NCBI RefSeq assembly: GCF_004121055.1
Contig: NZ_PYAL01000010.1
Coordinates: 62,001 to 126,000, forward strand
Direction of reading: 5' to 3'
DNA: 64,000 nt
DNA from: Achromobacter aloeverae
GTDB taxonomy: Bacteria > Pseudomonadota > Gammaproteobacteria > Burkholderiales > Burkholderiaceae_B
The translations under genes were made by a program, and so were the position numbers. A model generated the notes under the pieces. That model did not search any database, had not been told where the DNA came from, and was given only the letters and a program-made list of their open reading frames with translations. Below, piece after piece: positions 30,978-39,184 of this stretch. How positions within the stretch are numbered: position 1 is the stretch's first letter; each line of letters opens with the position of its first letter.

Positions 30978-32846
30978 CTATCGCACGCTGCCGACATACG
31001 CCGCCCGCAGCGCGGGATGCGCTCGCACTTCGGCCGGCGTGCCGCGCACGGTGATGGCGCCCGCGTCCATGACCAGCACCTGGTCGGCCAGTTCCATGAC
31101 GAAATCCCTATCGTGCTCGGCCAGCAGTATGGTCATGCCGCCCGCGCGCAATTTATGCAGCAACGCGGCCAGTTCCGTTTTTTCCGTTGCCCGCAGGCCG
31201 GCCGCCGGTTCATCCAGCAGCAGCAGGCAGGGATCGGCCGCGAGGGCGCGCGCGATTTCGAGCAGGCGCCGGCGTCCCGGCGGCAAGGACGCGGCGGGCT
31301 GGTGCAGGCAGTCGCCCAGTCCGACCCGCTCCAGTTGGCGAGTGGCTTCGGCAAGCAGCCGGGCTTCCTCGCGGCGGTCGGCATGTCCGGCGCAAGCCGC
31401 GATTCCGTGCGTGCCGCGCAGGTGCGCGCCCAAGGCCGTGTTATCCAGCACGCTGCGCTCGGGCAGCAGGCAGGCCTGCTGGAAGCTGCGGCACAGGCCG
31501 AGCTCGGCGTAATGACGGGGGCCGCGGCCCGTCACGGCATCGCCCATGAAGACGATGGCGCCCGAGCTGGGGGTGTCGACGCCGGACAGCAGGTCCAGCA
31601 AGGTGCTCTTGCCGGCGCCGTTGGGGCCAATCAGCGCCAGGATGCTGCCCGCCTCGGCGGACAGGCTGACCTCGTGATTGGCGGGCCGGTCGCCAAACCG
31701 GCGCGTCACGCGCAAGGCTTCCAGGATGATGTCGCCGCGCGGCGGCAGGGGGCGCTTGGGCAGCGGCTCCGCCGCCATGTTGACCTTGCCGTCCTCGCGG
31801 TCCAGCGGCAGGCGGCGCGCCAGGATGGGCCACAAGCCATCGCGCGCGCGCGACAGCACCACAAGGGCGACCAGCCCGAACAGCGCGATGTCGAGGCCGC
31901 CATATCGGCCAAGGTCGCCATAGGCGCCGTCCCCCGCGAACGGCCATTGCAGGCGGACCAGCGTGTCGCGCAGCCATTGCCCGGTCGCCGTGAAGAGCCC
32001 CGCGCCCAGCAGCGCGCCCCAGACATGCGCGGCGCCGCCGACGAGGGCCATGAACACGTACTCGATGCCCATGCGCAGGCTGAACGGCCCTGGGTCGACG
32101 TGGCGTTGCAGGTGGGCATAGAGCCAGCCCGCGATGCACGCCTGGGCGGCGGCGATCAGCAGGATCGCGAAGCGCAGCCGCGCGCTGTTCACCCCCATCG
32201 ACTCCGCCATCGCGCAGCCGCCGCGCAAGGCGCGCATGGCGCGGCCCTGCCTGGAGTCGAGCAAATTGCGCTGGGCCCAAAGGACTACCAGCAGCACGGG
32301 CCAGATCAGGTAATACATGCGGTCCGCCGTGTCCAGCGCCACGCCGGCGACCCGGATGGGCGCAATGCCGTCGATGCCATGCCCTCCCAGCACGCCGAAT
32401 GCATAGGGCAGCGCCAGTCCCCATGCGATGCTGCACAGGGCCAGGTAGGGGCCCGGCAGGCGCACGGTCAGCGCGCCCAGCAGGGCGGCCAGTGCCAGGG
32501 TCAGCAGCAGGCCGGCCGCCAGCGCCAGCCAGGGCGATCCGCCCAGCCAGGCCAGCCCGCCAGGCAGTGCGTCCGTTTGTGTCGTGAAGAGGGCGGTGAC
32601 ATAGGCGCCCACGCCCGCGAAGCCCGCCTGCGCGAGGTTGAGCAGACCGCCGATTCCGGTGAGCAGGACCACGCCCAGCGCCACCAGGGCGGCCACGCCG
32701 ACGTAGTCCAGCAGCAGCACGTAGCGCGTGGGCAGCAGCGCGGGCGCGATGGCCAGCAGCGCCAGCAGGACATACAGCAGATGGCGCGGCCGCAGCGCCG
32801 GTCCGGCGGCGCGGGAGGGGCTGGCAGGCGGTGGGCACGGCGTCAT
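30978..32846 (-). CDS. Branched-chain amino acid ABC transporter, LivM-LivG fusion
   Basis: A 622-residue fusion. Residues about 20-345 are a LivM-type permease with eight or more membrane segments and the family motif LNLAQAGFAGVGAYV. A short linker (about 345-375) follows. Residues about 375-622 are a LivG-type ATPase with Walker A GPNGAGKST, Q-loop CRSFQQACLLPE, an unusual signature SLPPGRRRLLEIARAL in place of the LSGGQ type, Walker B LLLLDEPAAGL and switch LLAEHDRDFV. The altered signature is worth noting. The binding protein gene is 67 bases upstream. No LivH permease or LivF ATPase is nearby, so the transporter is incomplete here. Confidence 0.88.
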   Translation of the reverse strand: MTPCPPPASPSRAAGPALRPRHLLYVLLALLAIAPALLPTRYVLLLDYVGVAALVALGVVLLTGIGGLLNLAQAGFAGVGAYVTALFTTQTDALPGGLAWLGGSPWLALAAGLLLTLALAALLGALTVRLPGPYLALCSIAWGLALPYAFGVLGGHGIDGIAPIRVAGVALDTADRMYYLIWPVLLVVLWAQRNLLDSRQGRAMRALRGGCAMAESMGVNSARLRFAILLIAAAQACIAGWLYAHLQRHVDPGPFSLRMGIEYVFMALVGGAAHVWGALLGAGLFTATGQWLRDTLVRLQWPFAGDGAYGDLGRYGGLDIALFGLVALVVLSRARDGLWPILARRLPLDREDGKVNMAAEPLPKRPLPPRGDIILEALRVTRRFGDRPANHEVSLSAEAGSILALIGPNGAGKSTLLDLLSGVDTPSSGAIVFMGDAVTGRGPRHYAELGLCRSFQQACLLPERSVLDNTALGAHLRGTHGIAACAGHADRREEARLLAEATRQLERVGLGDCLHQPAASLPPGRRRLLEIARALAADPCLLLLDEPAAGLRATEKTELAALLHKLRAGGMTILLAEHDRDFVMELADQVLVMDAGAITVRGTPAEVRAHPALRAAYVGSVR

Positions 32847-32913
32847 GGCGCTTCCTCCTCGATCCCGCGTTGGCGTCCGGCATCGGTCCCGGGCGCCGTT
32901 TACCCGGCCGCGC

Positions 32914-34059
32914 TCAGGGCAGGCGTTTCCAACGGCCGTCGCGGACCACGATCAATTCGCGTCCACGGGCGTCGAATCCGCTGTGATCCTGCGGCGTCAT
33001 GTTGTACACGCCTTGCGTGCCGACCAGGTCATGGGTTTGTTCCAGCGCATCCCGCAGCGCGGCGCGGAACGCCGGCGTGCCCGGCCGGCCCGCGTGCCCG
33101 GCCGGCGGCGCCGCCTGTTGCAGCAGCAGGCCCGCATCGTAGACATTGGCGCCGAAGGTGGCTGGCAGGGTCTGGTAGCGCTGTTCGTAGGCGTCGATGT
33201 AGCGTTGCGCGACGGGCTTGGAGGGATGCGTGTCCGGCATCTCCGGCAGCACCAGCATCAGGCTGGCCGCCAGCACGGTGCCTTCCACCTTCTTGCCGCC
33301 CAGCTTCAGGAAGTCGGGCAAGGCGGCGCCGTGGGTTTGGTAGAAACGCCCCTTGTAGCCCTGGTCCACCAGCGTGACCTGCGGCAGCACGGCGGCCGCG
33401 CCGGTAGCCGCCACCAGGACGGCATCGGGCCGCGCGGCCAGGAGCTTCAGGGTCTGGCCGGTGACCGAGCTATCGTTGCGCTGATAGCGTTCCTGCGCCA
33501 CGATGCGCAGCCCGTGATCGGCCGCCAGCGCGCTGAACACCTTGTACCAGTTCTCGCCATAGGCATCGCCCAGGCCGATGAATCCCACCGTCTTGACGCC
33601 ATTGGCGGCCATGTGTCCGACCAGGGCCTGGGCGATGATGTCGTCGTTCTGCGTGGTCTTGAATACCCATTTCTTCTGCGCGTCCATGGGTTGCACCACG
33701 GTCGCCGATCCCACGGGCGCCAGCAGGGGCACGCCGGCTTCCGCGACGAAGGGAATCATTGCCAGGGTATTGGGCGTGCCGGGTGGTCCGATGATGGCGT
33801 CGACGTGTTCCTCGTCGATCAGCTTGTGGGCGGCCGCGACCGATTTCGCGGGATCGCTGGCATCGTCGAGCGTGATGTAGTCCACCGTCAGGTCGCCCAG
33901 CCTGGCAGGCAACAGCGGCACGGTATTTTTTTGCGGGATGCCCACCATGGCCGTGGGCCCGGTGGACGAAGTGATCACGCCCACCTTCATCTGGGCTTGC
34001 ACGGGACCTGTGGCCAGCAGGGCGGCGGCCAGCAGCGTGCCGGCGGTTTTCAACAGCAT
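32914..34059 (-). CDS. Branched-chain amino acid ABC transporter substrate-binding protein
   Basis: A 381-residue periplasmic LivK-type binding protein. The signal peptide is residues 1-22 (cleaved after VQA). The mature part begins QMKVGVITSSTGPTA, followed by DDASDPAKSVAAAHKLI and VDAIIGPPGTPNTLA. The ligand may be an amino acid, urea or an aromatic acid; these cannot be separated by eye. I use ATG 34059, which gives the signal peptide; the frame continues to 34194 but the extra residues lack family character. It is the first gene of a short transporter operon with the permease-ATPase fusion. Confidence 0.88.
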   Translation of the reverse strand: MLLKTAGTLLAAALLATGPVQAQMKVGVITSSTGPTAMVGIPQKNTVPLLPARLGDLTVDYITLDDASDPAKSVAAAHKLIDEEHVDAIIGPPGTPNTLAMIPFVAEAGVPLLAPVGSATVVQPMDAQKKWVFKTTQNDDIIAQALVGHMAANGVKTVGFIGLGDAYGENWYKVFSALAADHGLRIVAQERYQRNDSSVTGQTLKLLAARPDAVLVAATGAAAVLPQVTLVDQGYKGRFYQTHGAALPDFLKLGGKKVEGTVLAASLMLVLPEMPDTHPSKPVAQRYIDAYEQRYQTLPATFGANVYDAGLLLQQAAPPAGHAGRPGTPAFRAALRDALEQTHDLVGTQGVYNMTPQDHSGFDARGRELIVVRDGRWKRLP

Positions 34060-34190
34060 GGGGGTGCGGCTCCGGGTGGGCGGTATGTCCCTATTGAACC
34101 ACGCGCGTCGCCGTGGCGCATCGTCCATGGCGCATCGTCGATGCACTAGGTTCATGCACCAGGCGAGGGGGCGGCTCGCCGGTCGTGCCT

Positions 34191-34724
34191 TCAATGGCGA
34201 TGCACGCCGTCGTGGCCCCCGCCGGCGCCGCCGGGAGCGCCATCGCCGTCGTCCTCATCCTCATCCTCATCCTCGTCGTCTTCATCATCCAACGCGGACA
34301 GGTCTTCATCCGTCAAGTCAAACGGCAGGACATCGGCCAGGGTGTCGGACCATGCCGCCTCCTCGCCGTCCTGGTCCAGCTTCACGAAACGCTCGCCTTC
34401 GGTCAGCGTGATCTGGATGGCCCACAGGTACAGGCAGTCGTACACGTCCTCATCGGTATGGTCGAGCCCGCCGCGATTGCCGAGCAGGCGCGAACCGGGG
34501 CCGCCCATTTGCACGCGCACGGGATCCTCGCCGTCGCGGGAGGCGTTTTCTTCCATGGGAATGCCGAAGGTCACCCATTCCAGGCCTTCCTCGGTGGCGT
34601 CGACTTCGGCCAGCACGGGCTTGCCCAGGTAGGCGCTGAGCGCGTCGGCGGTCTTGGCCAGCATGTCCAGTTCCCCGGACTGGAAACGGGAGACGGAGGC
34701 GGGAGGGGTAGCGGAGGCGGACAT
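34191..34724 (-). CDS. Hypothetical protein with acidic tail
   Basis: A 177-residue cytoplasmic protein with no signal peptide. The N-terminal two thirds look globular (ELDMLAKTADALSAYLGKPV, WVTFGIPMEEN, YDCLYLWAIQITL). The C-terminus is a run of Asp and Glu (about 143-158) followed by a Gly/Ala stretch and GHDGVHRH. ATG 34724 has AGGAAT upstream; a longer reading to 34814 is possible. It is divergent from ettA. I do not recognise the family. The acidic tail with terminal histidines could bind metals or basic proteins, which is speculation. Confidence 0.7.
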   Translation of the reverse strand: MSASATPPASVSRFQSGELDMLAKTADALSAYLGKPVLAEVDATEEGLEWVTFGIPMEENASRDGEDPVRVQMGGPGSRLLGNRGGLDHTDEDVYDCLYLWAIQITLTEGERFVKLDQDGEEAAWSDTLADVLPFDLTDEDLSALDDEDDEDEDEDEDDGDGAPGGAGGGHDGVHRH

Positions 34725-34919
34725 GGCGGTGATTCCTGGTATATCTGCGCGACGGCTCGGCCATACGGCGGAGTCGCTATCGTGGGCTACAAGCATAACG
34801 AAAGTCGCTTGCAAGCAATATCGTCTTATTGTCGTCCTCCGAGGGGGAGGAGCGCAAACATCGGACGGCGCGCGGGCTGGCTACAATCGGGGTTTGACTC
34901 TCCTCACTTCCTGATATCC

Positions 34920-36593
34920 ATGGCCCAATACGTCTACACCATGAATCGCGTGGGCAAGATCGTGCCGCCCAAGCGGCAGATCCTGCGCGATATTTCGCTG
35001 TCGTTTTTCCCCGGCGCCAAGATCGGCGTGCTTGGCCTGAACGGGTCCGGTAAATCGACCCTGCTGAAAATCATGGCCGGCGTCGACAAGGAAATCGAAG
35101 GCGAGGCCGTGCCCATGCCCGGCCTGAACATCGGCTACCTGCCGCAGGAGCCGCAGCTCGATCCCGAGCACACCGTGCGCCAGGCCGTCGAAGAGGGCCT
35201 GGGAGCGGTGGTCAACGCCCGCAAGCGGCTGGACGAGGTCTATGCGGCGTATGCGGAGCCGGATGCCGATTTCGACAAGCTCGCCGCGGAACAGGCCGAA
35301 CTCGAGGCCATCATCGCCGCTGCCGCTTCCAGCGGCGCCGACGACATCGAGCACCAGATGGAAATCGCCGCCGATGCGCTGCGCCTGCCCCCCTGGGATG
35401 CCAAGGTCGACAAGCTGTCCGGTGGCGAAAAGCGCCGCGTGGCGCTGTGCCGCCTGCTGCTGTCCAAGCCCGACATGCTGCTGCTGGACGAACCCACCAA
35501 CCACCTGGATGCGGAAAGCGTGGAATGGCTGGAGCATTTCCTGCAGAAGTTCCCGGGCACCGTGGTCGGCGTGACGCACGATCGCTACTTCCTCGACAAC
35601 GCCGCCGAGTGGATCCTGGAACTGGACCGCGGCCATGGCATTCCCTGGAAGGGCAACTACAGCTCCTGGCTGGAGCAGAAGGAAGACCGCCTCAAGCAGG
35701 AAGAGTCGTCCGAGTCCGCGCGCCAGAAAACCATCAAGAAGGAACTGGAGTGGGTGCGGCAGAATCCCAAGGGGCGCCAGGCCAAGGCCAAGGCGCGCCT
35801 GGCGCGGTTCGAGGAACTGTCTTCGTACGAATACCAGAAACGCAACGAAACCCAGGAAATCTTCATTCCCGTGGGCGAGCGCCTGGGCAATGAAGTCATC
35901 GAGTTCAAGAATGTCAGCAAGGCCTATGGCGATCGCTTGCTGATCGACAACCTTAGCTTCCGCGTTCCGGCCGGCGCCATCGTCGGCATCATCGGTCCCA
36001 ACGGTGCGGGCAAGTCGACGCTGTTCCGCATGATCGCCGGACGCGAGCAGCCGGACTCGGGCGAAGTGGAAATCGGGAAGACCGTGAAGCTGGCGTATGT
36101 CGACCAGTCGCGCGACGCGCTGGAAGACGGCAAGACCGTGTTCGATGCGGTGGCCGATGGCGCCGACATCCTGACGGTGGGCAAGTTCGAAATGAGCTCG
36201 CGCGCTTACCTGGGCCGCTTCAACTTCAAGGGCGGCGACCAGAACAAGGTCGTGGGCCAGTTGTCGGGCGGCGAGCGTGGTCGCTTGCACATGGCCAAGA
36301 CGCTGATCGCCGGCGGCAATGTCCTGTTGCTGGACGAACCGTCCAACGACCTCGACGTCGAAACCTTGCGTGCCCTGGAAGACGCCTTGCTGGAGTTTCC
36401 CGGCAGCGTCCTCGTCATCAGCCACGATCGCTGGTTCCTGGACCGTATCGCCACGCACATCCTGGCTTTCGAAGGCGATTCGCAAGTGGTCTTCTTCGAT
36501 GGCAACTACCAGGAATACGAAGCGGACAAGAAGCGCCGCCTGGGCGAGGAGGGCGCCAAGCCCAAGCGCCTGCGCTACAAACCATTGAAGTAA
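34920..36593 (+). CDS. ettA: Energy-dependent translational throttle protein, ABC-F
   Basis: A 557-residue ABC-F ATPase, matching EttA length (555). It opens with AQYVYTMNRVGK, the EttA signature. Walker A motifs are at about residues 41 (GLNGSGKST) and 361 (GPNGAGKST). The signatures are LSGGEKRRVALCRLLL and LSGGERGRLHMAKTLI. The inter-domain linker contains the RQNPKGRQAKAKARLARFEEL helix typical of the tRNA-contacting region. EttA binds the ribosomal E site and gates the first peptide bond according to the ADP/ATP ratio. Repeat block B and a terminator follow. Confidence 0.96.
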   Translation: MAQYVYTMNRVGKIVPPKRQILRDISLSFFPGAKIGVLGLNGSGKSTLLKIMAGVDKEIEGEAVPMPGLNIGYLPQEPQLDPEHTVRQAVEEGLGAVVNARKRLDEVYAAYAEPDADFDKLAAEQAELEAIIAAAASSGADDIEHQMEIAADALRLPPWDAKVDKLSGGEKRRVALCRLLLSKPDMLLLDEPTNHLDAESVEWLEHFLQKFPGTVVGVTHDRYFLDNAAEWILELDRGHGIPWKGNYSSWLEQKEDRLKQEESSESARQKTIKKELEWVRQNPKGRQAKAKARLARFEELSSYEYQKRNETQEIFIPVGERLGNEVIEFKNVSKAYGDRLLIDNLSFRVPAGAIVGIIGPNGAGKSTLFRMIAGREQPDSGEVEIGKTVKLAYVDQSRDALEDGKTVFDAVADGADILTVGKFEMSSRAYLGRFNFKGGDQNKVVGQLSGGERGRLHMAKTLIAGGNVLLLDEPSNDLDVETLRALEDALLEFPGSVLVISHDRWFLDRIATHILAFEGDSQVVFFDGNYQEYEADKKRRLGEEGAKPKRLRYKPLK

Positions 36594-36596
36594 GGC

Positions 36597-36915
36597 CCCC
36601 CCCCCGTACCGCGCGGAGCGCGGCCCCCCCGAGGGGGGCGAAACCGGCGGACCGGAAGGAGGGCCCACCCCCTACCGCGCTGCGCGCGGCCCCCTCAAGG
36701 GGGCAAAACCGGCGGACCGGAAGGAGGGCCCCACCCCCTACCGCGCTGCGCGCGGCCCCCTCAAGGGGGCAAAACCGGCGGACCGGGGGACCCGGATCCG
36801 CGGTTTCCCCGATGGGCCCGGGTTCTTTTACAAGAGGCGCTCCTAGCGCGTGAAGCGCTGCCCCCAAGGGGCGAAACCGGCGGACCGGGGACCCGGATCC
36901 GCGGCTTCCACGGTC
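36597..36915. repeat. GC-rich palindromic repeats, block B (66-base period)
   Basis: This stretch makes up much of the 720-base gap between ettA and the lipoprotein gene. Units start at 36607, 36673 and 36739, exactly 66 bases apart. Each reads TACCGCGC(G/T)..GCGCGG, CCCC..GGGG, then ACCGGCGGACCGG. The third runs into GGACCCGGATCCGCGG and GGGCCCGGGTTCTTT. A fourth, more diverged copy lies at about 36845-36915. The remainder of the gap to 37313 holds a terminator (37013) and unremarkable upstream DNA of the lipoprotein gene. Confidence 0.88.
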
Positions 36916-37012
36916 GGGTGTCGGGTCTCTTTACGTTGGTGGGTTCAGGCTCGATGCTCCGATGGCGACGTTCTTTGGCCGATCCGGGGGTGTGATTCGG
37001 CGCCGTGAAACC

Positions 37013-37036
37013 AAAAAGGCCCGCCAGGGCCTTTTT
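37013..37036. terminator. Bidirectional intrinsic terminator after ettA
   Basis: AAAAAGGCCC (37013-37022), loop GCCA, GGGCCTTTTT (37027-37036), then GTTTG. It closes the ettA transcription unit beyond the repeat block. Confidence 0.88.
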
Positions 37037-37164
37037 GTTTGTCGTTTGGATGCAGCAAAGGTGTTTCGGGTGTTACAGCGGCGTGTTACGTAACGTCAGC
37101 GTTGGGACGGCGGGCGACAGGGCTGGAGGGGGAGCGAGGAGGTCTATCGCGAGGCGTCTACCAA

Positions 37165-37170
37165 TTGACA
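37165..37170 (+). promoter_or_regulatory. Candidate -35 element for the lipoprotein gene
   Basis: A perfect TTGACA lies 144 bases upstream of ATG 37314. The bases 16-18 further on (CTCACA or TCACAG) are a poor -10, so this is only a weak promoter candidate. Confidence 0.25.
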
Positions 37171-37313
37171 CAACCTTAGGGCAATCCTCACAGCGCGGGC
37201 GGGCGGCTTGCGCGATTCTGGAAGCGTCATCAACACTCGCACCGCGTCCGGCCGGGGTTTTGCGTCAGACCCACGCCTCGCGCGCCGATCTCCGCGGGCA
37301 AAGGAGAATAATC

Positions 37314-37535
37314 ATGAAACGGATCCCCTTGCGCAAGGCTTGTGCGTTGGCCATGCTGGCGCTCACCCTGTCGGGCTGTTCCACCTGGGACAGCATGAAC
37401 CATAGGCAAAAAGCCACCGTGACCGGCGCCGGCCTCGGCGGCGTCGCCGGCGCCGTCATCACCAACGGCGGCGTCCTCGGCACCGTAGGCGGCGCCGCCA
37501 TCGGCGGCGTGATCGGCAACCAGGTCGGCCGCTGA
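37314..37535 (+). CDS. Small glycine-zipper lipoprotein, OsmB-like
   Basis: A 73-residue lipoprotein. Signal peptide and lipobox are residues 1-22 (LTLSGC, lipidated Cys22). A Gly-rich hydrophobic region (about 38-73, GAGLGGVAGAVITNGG, GGAAIGGVIGNQVG) follows, with glycine-zipper spacing. It resembles OsmB and small 2TM glycine-zipper lipoproteins of the outer membrane, which are often stress-induced. Asp at mature position +2 would normally favour inner-membrane retention, but here the residue after Cys is Ser, favouring the outer membrane. AAGGAG precedes ATG 37314. A strong terminator follows at once, so it is monocistronic. Confidence 0.85.
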   Translation: MKRIPLRKACALAMLALTLSGCSTWDSMNHRQKATVTGAGLGGVAGAVITNGGVLGTVGGAAIGGVIGNQVGR

Positions 37536-37551
37536 CCGCTCCGCCCCAACA

Positions 37552-37583
37552 AACAAAAAAGGCCCTGACGGGCCTTTTTTGTT
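37552..37583. terminator. Intrinsic terminator after the lipoprotein gene
   Basis: AACAAAAAAGGCCC (37552-37565), loop TGAC, GGGCCTTTTTTGTT (37570-37583). It is a long perfect stem with T and A tracts on both sides. Confidence 0.92.
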
Positions 37584-37628
37584 TGATGGGCACATCCTAG
37601 CCTGCCCCACCGAGGCAAGCCCACCAGC

Positions 37629-37976
37629 TAAAGAACCCGGGCCCATCGGGGAAACCGCGGATCCGGGTCCCCCGCGGTCCGCCGGTTTTGCCCCCTTGAG
37701 GGGGCCGCGCTCCGCGCGATGGTACAGCCGCGCGATAGGACAACCTCTTATAAAGAACCTGGGCCCATCGGGGAAACCGCGGATCCGGGTCCCCCGCGGT
37801 CCGCCGGTTTCGCCCCCTTGAGGGGGCCCCGCTCCGCGCGATGGTACAGCCGCGCGATAGGACAACCTCTTATAAAGAACCCGGGCCCATTCGGGGAAAC
37901 CGCGGATCCGGGTCCCCCGGTCCGCCGGTTTCGCCCCCCTGGGGGGGCCGCGCTCCGCGCGGTAGGGGGGGGCGTC
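37629..37976. repeat. GC-rich palindromic repeats, block C (122-base period)
   Basis: This fills most of the 441-base gap between the lipoprotein gene and minE. Units begin TAAAGAACC at 37629, 37751 and 37873, exactly 122 bases apart. Each contains GGGCCCAT, CGGGGAAACCGCGGATCCGGG (read in parts), TCCGCCGGTTT, GCCCCCTTGAGGGGG and GCGCTCCGCGCG. The first two units also carry a spacer, GATGGTACAGCCGCGCGATAGGACAACC. The third unit has small changes and is cut short at minE. The orientation is opposite to block B, so the repeats point away from the ends of genes in both cases. Confidence 0.9.
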
Positions 37977-38234
37977 CTACGGCTGCGGCATTTCGATTTT
38001 TACTTCCAGGATCTCCAAGGTGTCCTGACGTTCCAGGTTCACCTTGATGTCATCCGGATTGATCTTCACGTACTTGGAAATGACCGCGATCAACTCCTGC
38101 TGCAGCTGCGGGAGATAGTCGGGCGAGGCGCCATCGCGGCCGGACCGTTCATGGGCCAGGATGATCTGCAAACGTTCCTTGGCAACGCTTGCCGTGTTCT
38201 TCTTCTGGCCGAGCAGAAACGACAACAGGGACAT
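37977..38234 (-). CDS. minE: Cell division topological specificity factor MinE
   Basis: An 85-residue MinE. The N-terminal [22 protein letters not shown] contains the amphipathic membrane helix and the MinD-activating helix. The C-terminal dimerisation domain ends in [14 protein letters not shown]. It stimulates MinD ATPase to drive pole-to-pole oscillation and keep the Z ring central. It lies 3 bases after the minD stop on the same strand; the block C repeats follow its own stop immediately. Confidence 0.97.
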   Translation of the reverse strand: MSLLSFLLGQKKNTASVAKERLQIILAHERSGRDGASPDYLPQLQQELIAVISKYVKINPDDIKVNLERQDTLEILEVKIEMPQP

Positions 38235-38237
38235 TGC

Positions 38238-39053
38238 TTACTTTCCTCCGAAAATACGCTTGAGGAAACCCGGCTTGCTGTATTCGGTGAAACGCAGCTC
38301 CTTCTCTTCGCCCAGGTAACGCGCCACGACATCCTTGTAGGCCTCGGCCACATCGGTGCCATTCAAATGGATGGCCGGCAGGCCTTGGTTGGAGGCTTGC
38401 AGCACCGCTTCCGATTCGGGGATGACGCCGATCAGCTTGATGCGCAGGATGTCTTCGATATCGCGCAACGAAAGCATTTCGCCTTCGGACACGCGCTTGG
38501 GGTTGTAGCGGGTCAGCAGCAGATATTCCTTGACCGGCTCGTCGCCTTGCACGGCGCGCCGGGATTTGGCGGCCAGGATGCCCAGGATGCGGTCGGAGTC
38601 GCGCACCGAGGAAACTTCCGGATTGGTGACCACCAGGGCGTCATCGGCGAAATACGCGGCCATCAACGCGCCGGTTTCGATGCCGGCAGGGGAGTCGCAG
38701 ACCACGTAGTCGAAGCCCATTTCCTTGAGCTCGTCGATTACCTTGCCCACGCCTTCCTGGGTCAGCGCATCCTTGTCGCGGGTCTGCGACGCAGGCAGGA
38801 TGAACAGGTTTTCAAGCTGCTTGTCCTTGATCAGCGCCTGCTTCAGCGAGGCCTCGCCCTGGATGACATTGACGAAATCGTAGACCACGCGGCGTTCGCA
38901 GCCCATGATCAAGTCCAGATTACGCAGACCGACGTCGAAGTCGATCACCGCGGTCTTATGGCCGCGCATGGCAAGCCCGGAGGAAAAGGCGGCGCTGGTG
39001 GTCGTCTTGCCAACCCCGCCCTTGCCGGAAGTGACCACAACTATACGCGTCAT
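38238..39053 (-). CDS. minD: Septum site-determining ATPase MinD
   Basis: A 271-residue MinD/ParA-type ATPase. The deviant Walker A is SGKGGVGKTT at about 10-19, with DFDVGLRNLDLIMG next and the Walker B-like CDSPAGIETGA. The C-terminal amphipathic membrane-targeting helix (KPGFLKRIFGGK) is intact. It recruits MinC to the membrane. It is separated from minC by 131 bases containing a hairpin-T run, unlike the tight spacing to minE. Confidence 0.97.
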   Translation of the reverse strand: MTRIVVVTSGKGGVGKTTTSAAFSSGLAMRGHKTAVIDFDVGLRNLDLIMGCERRVVYDFVNVIQGEASLKQALIKDKQLENLFILPASQTRDKDALTQEGVGKVIDELKEMGFDYVVCDSPAGIETGALMAAYFADDALVVTNPEVSSVRDSDRILGILAAKSRRAVQGDEPVKEYLLLTRYNPKRVSEGEMLSLRDIEDILRIKLIGVIPESEAVLQASNQGLPAIHLNGTDVAEAYKDVVARYLGEEKELRFTEYSKPGFLKRIFGGK

Positions 39054-39099
39054 GACTCAATAGCCCTTATGTTCGGAACAAATCGCAGTATCGTAATGC

Positions 39100-39122
39100 A
39101 AAAAACCGCCGGCCTCGCCGGC
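39100..39122 (-). terminator. Terminator-like hairpin between minC and minD
   Basis: On the minus strand GCCGGC-GAG-GCCGGC is followed by GGTTTTTTGC (plus-strand stem 39108-39122, A run 39100-39105). It lies after the minC stop and before minD, so it should reduce read-through and imply a separate promoter for minDE in 39054-39100. Confidence 0.7.
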
Positions 39123-39184
39123 AGTGGATGCTTCTTACAAGTTATAGGGAACGGTCATGGCGTGCGCTGGCCGTCCCTTCTTGC

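Noticed and set aside
37165-37200. Strong sigma-70 promoter for the lipoprotein gene
   Set aside because: TTGACA is perfect but no acceptable -10 lies at the right distance, so it is listed only as a weak candidate.
36597-37976. Possible CRISPR array
   Set aside because: The repeated units are 66 or 122 bases and tile without unique spacers. They are internally palindromic and no cas gene is nearby.
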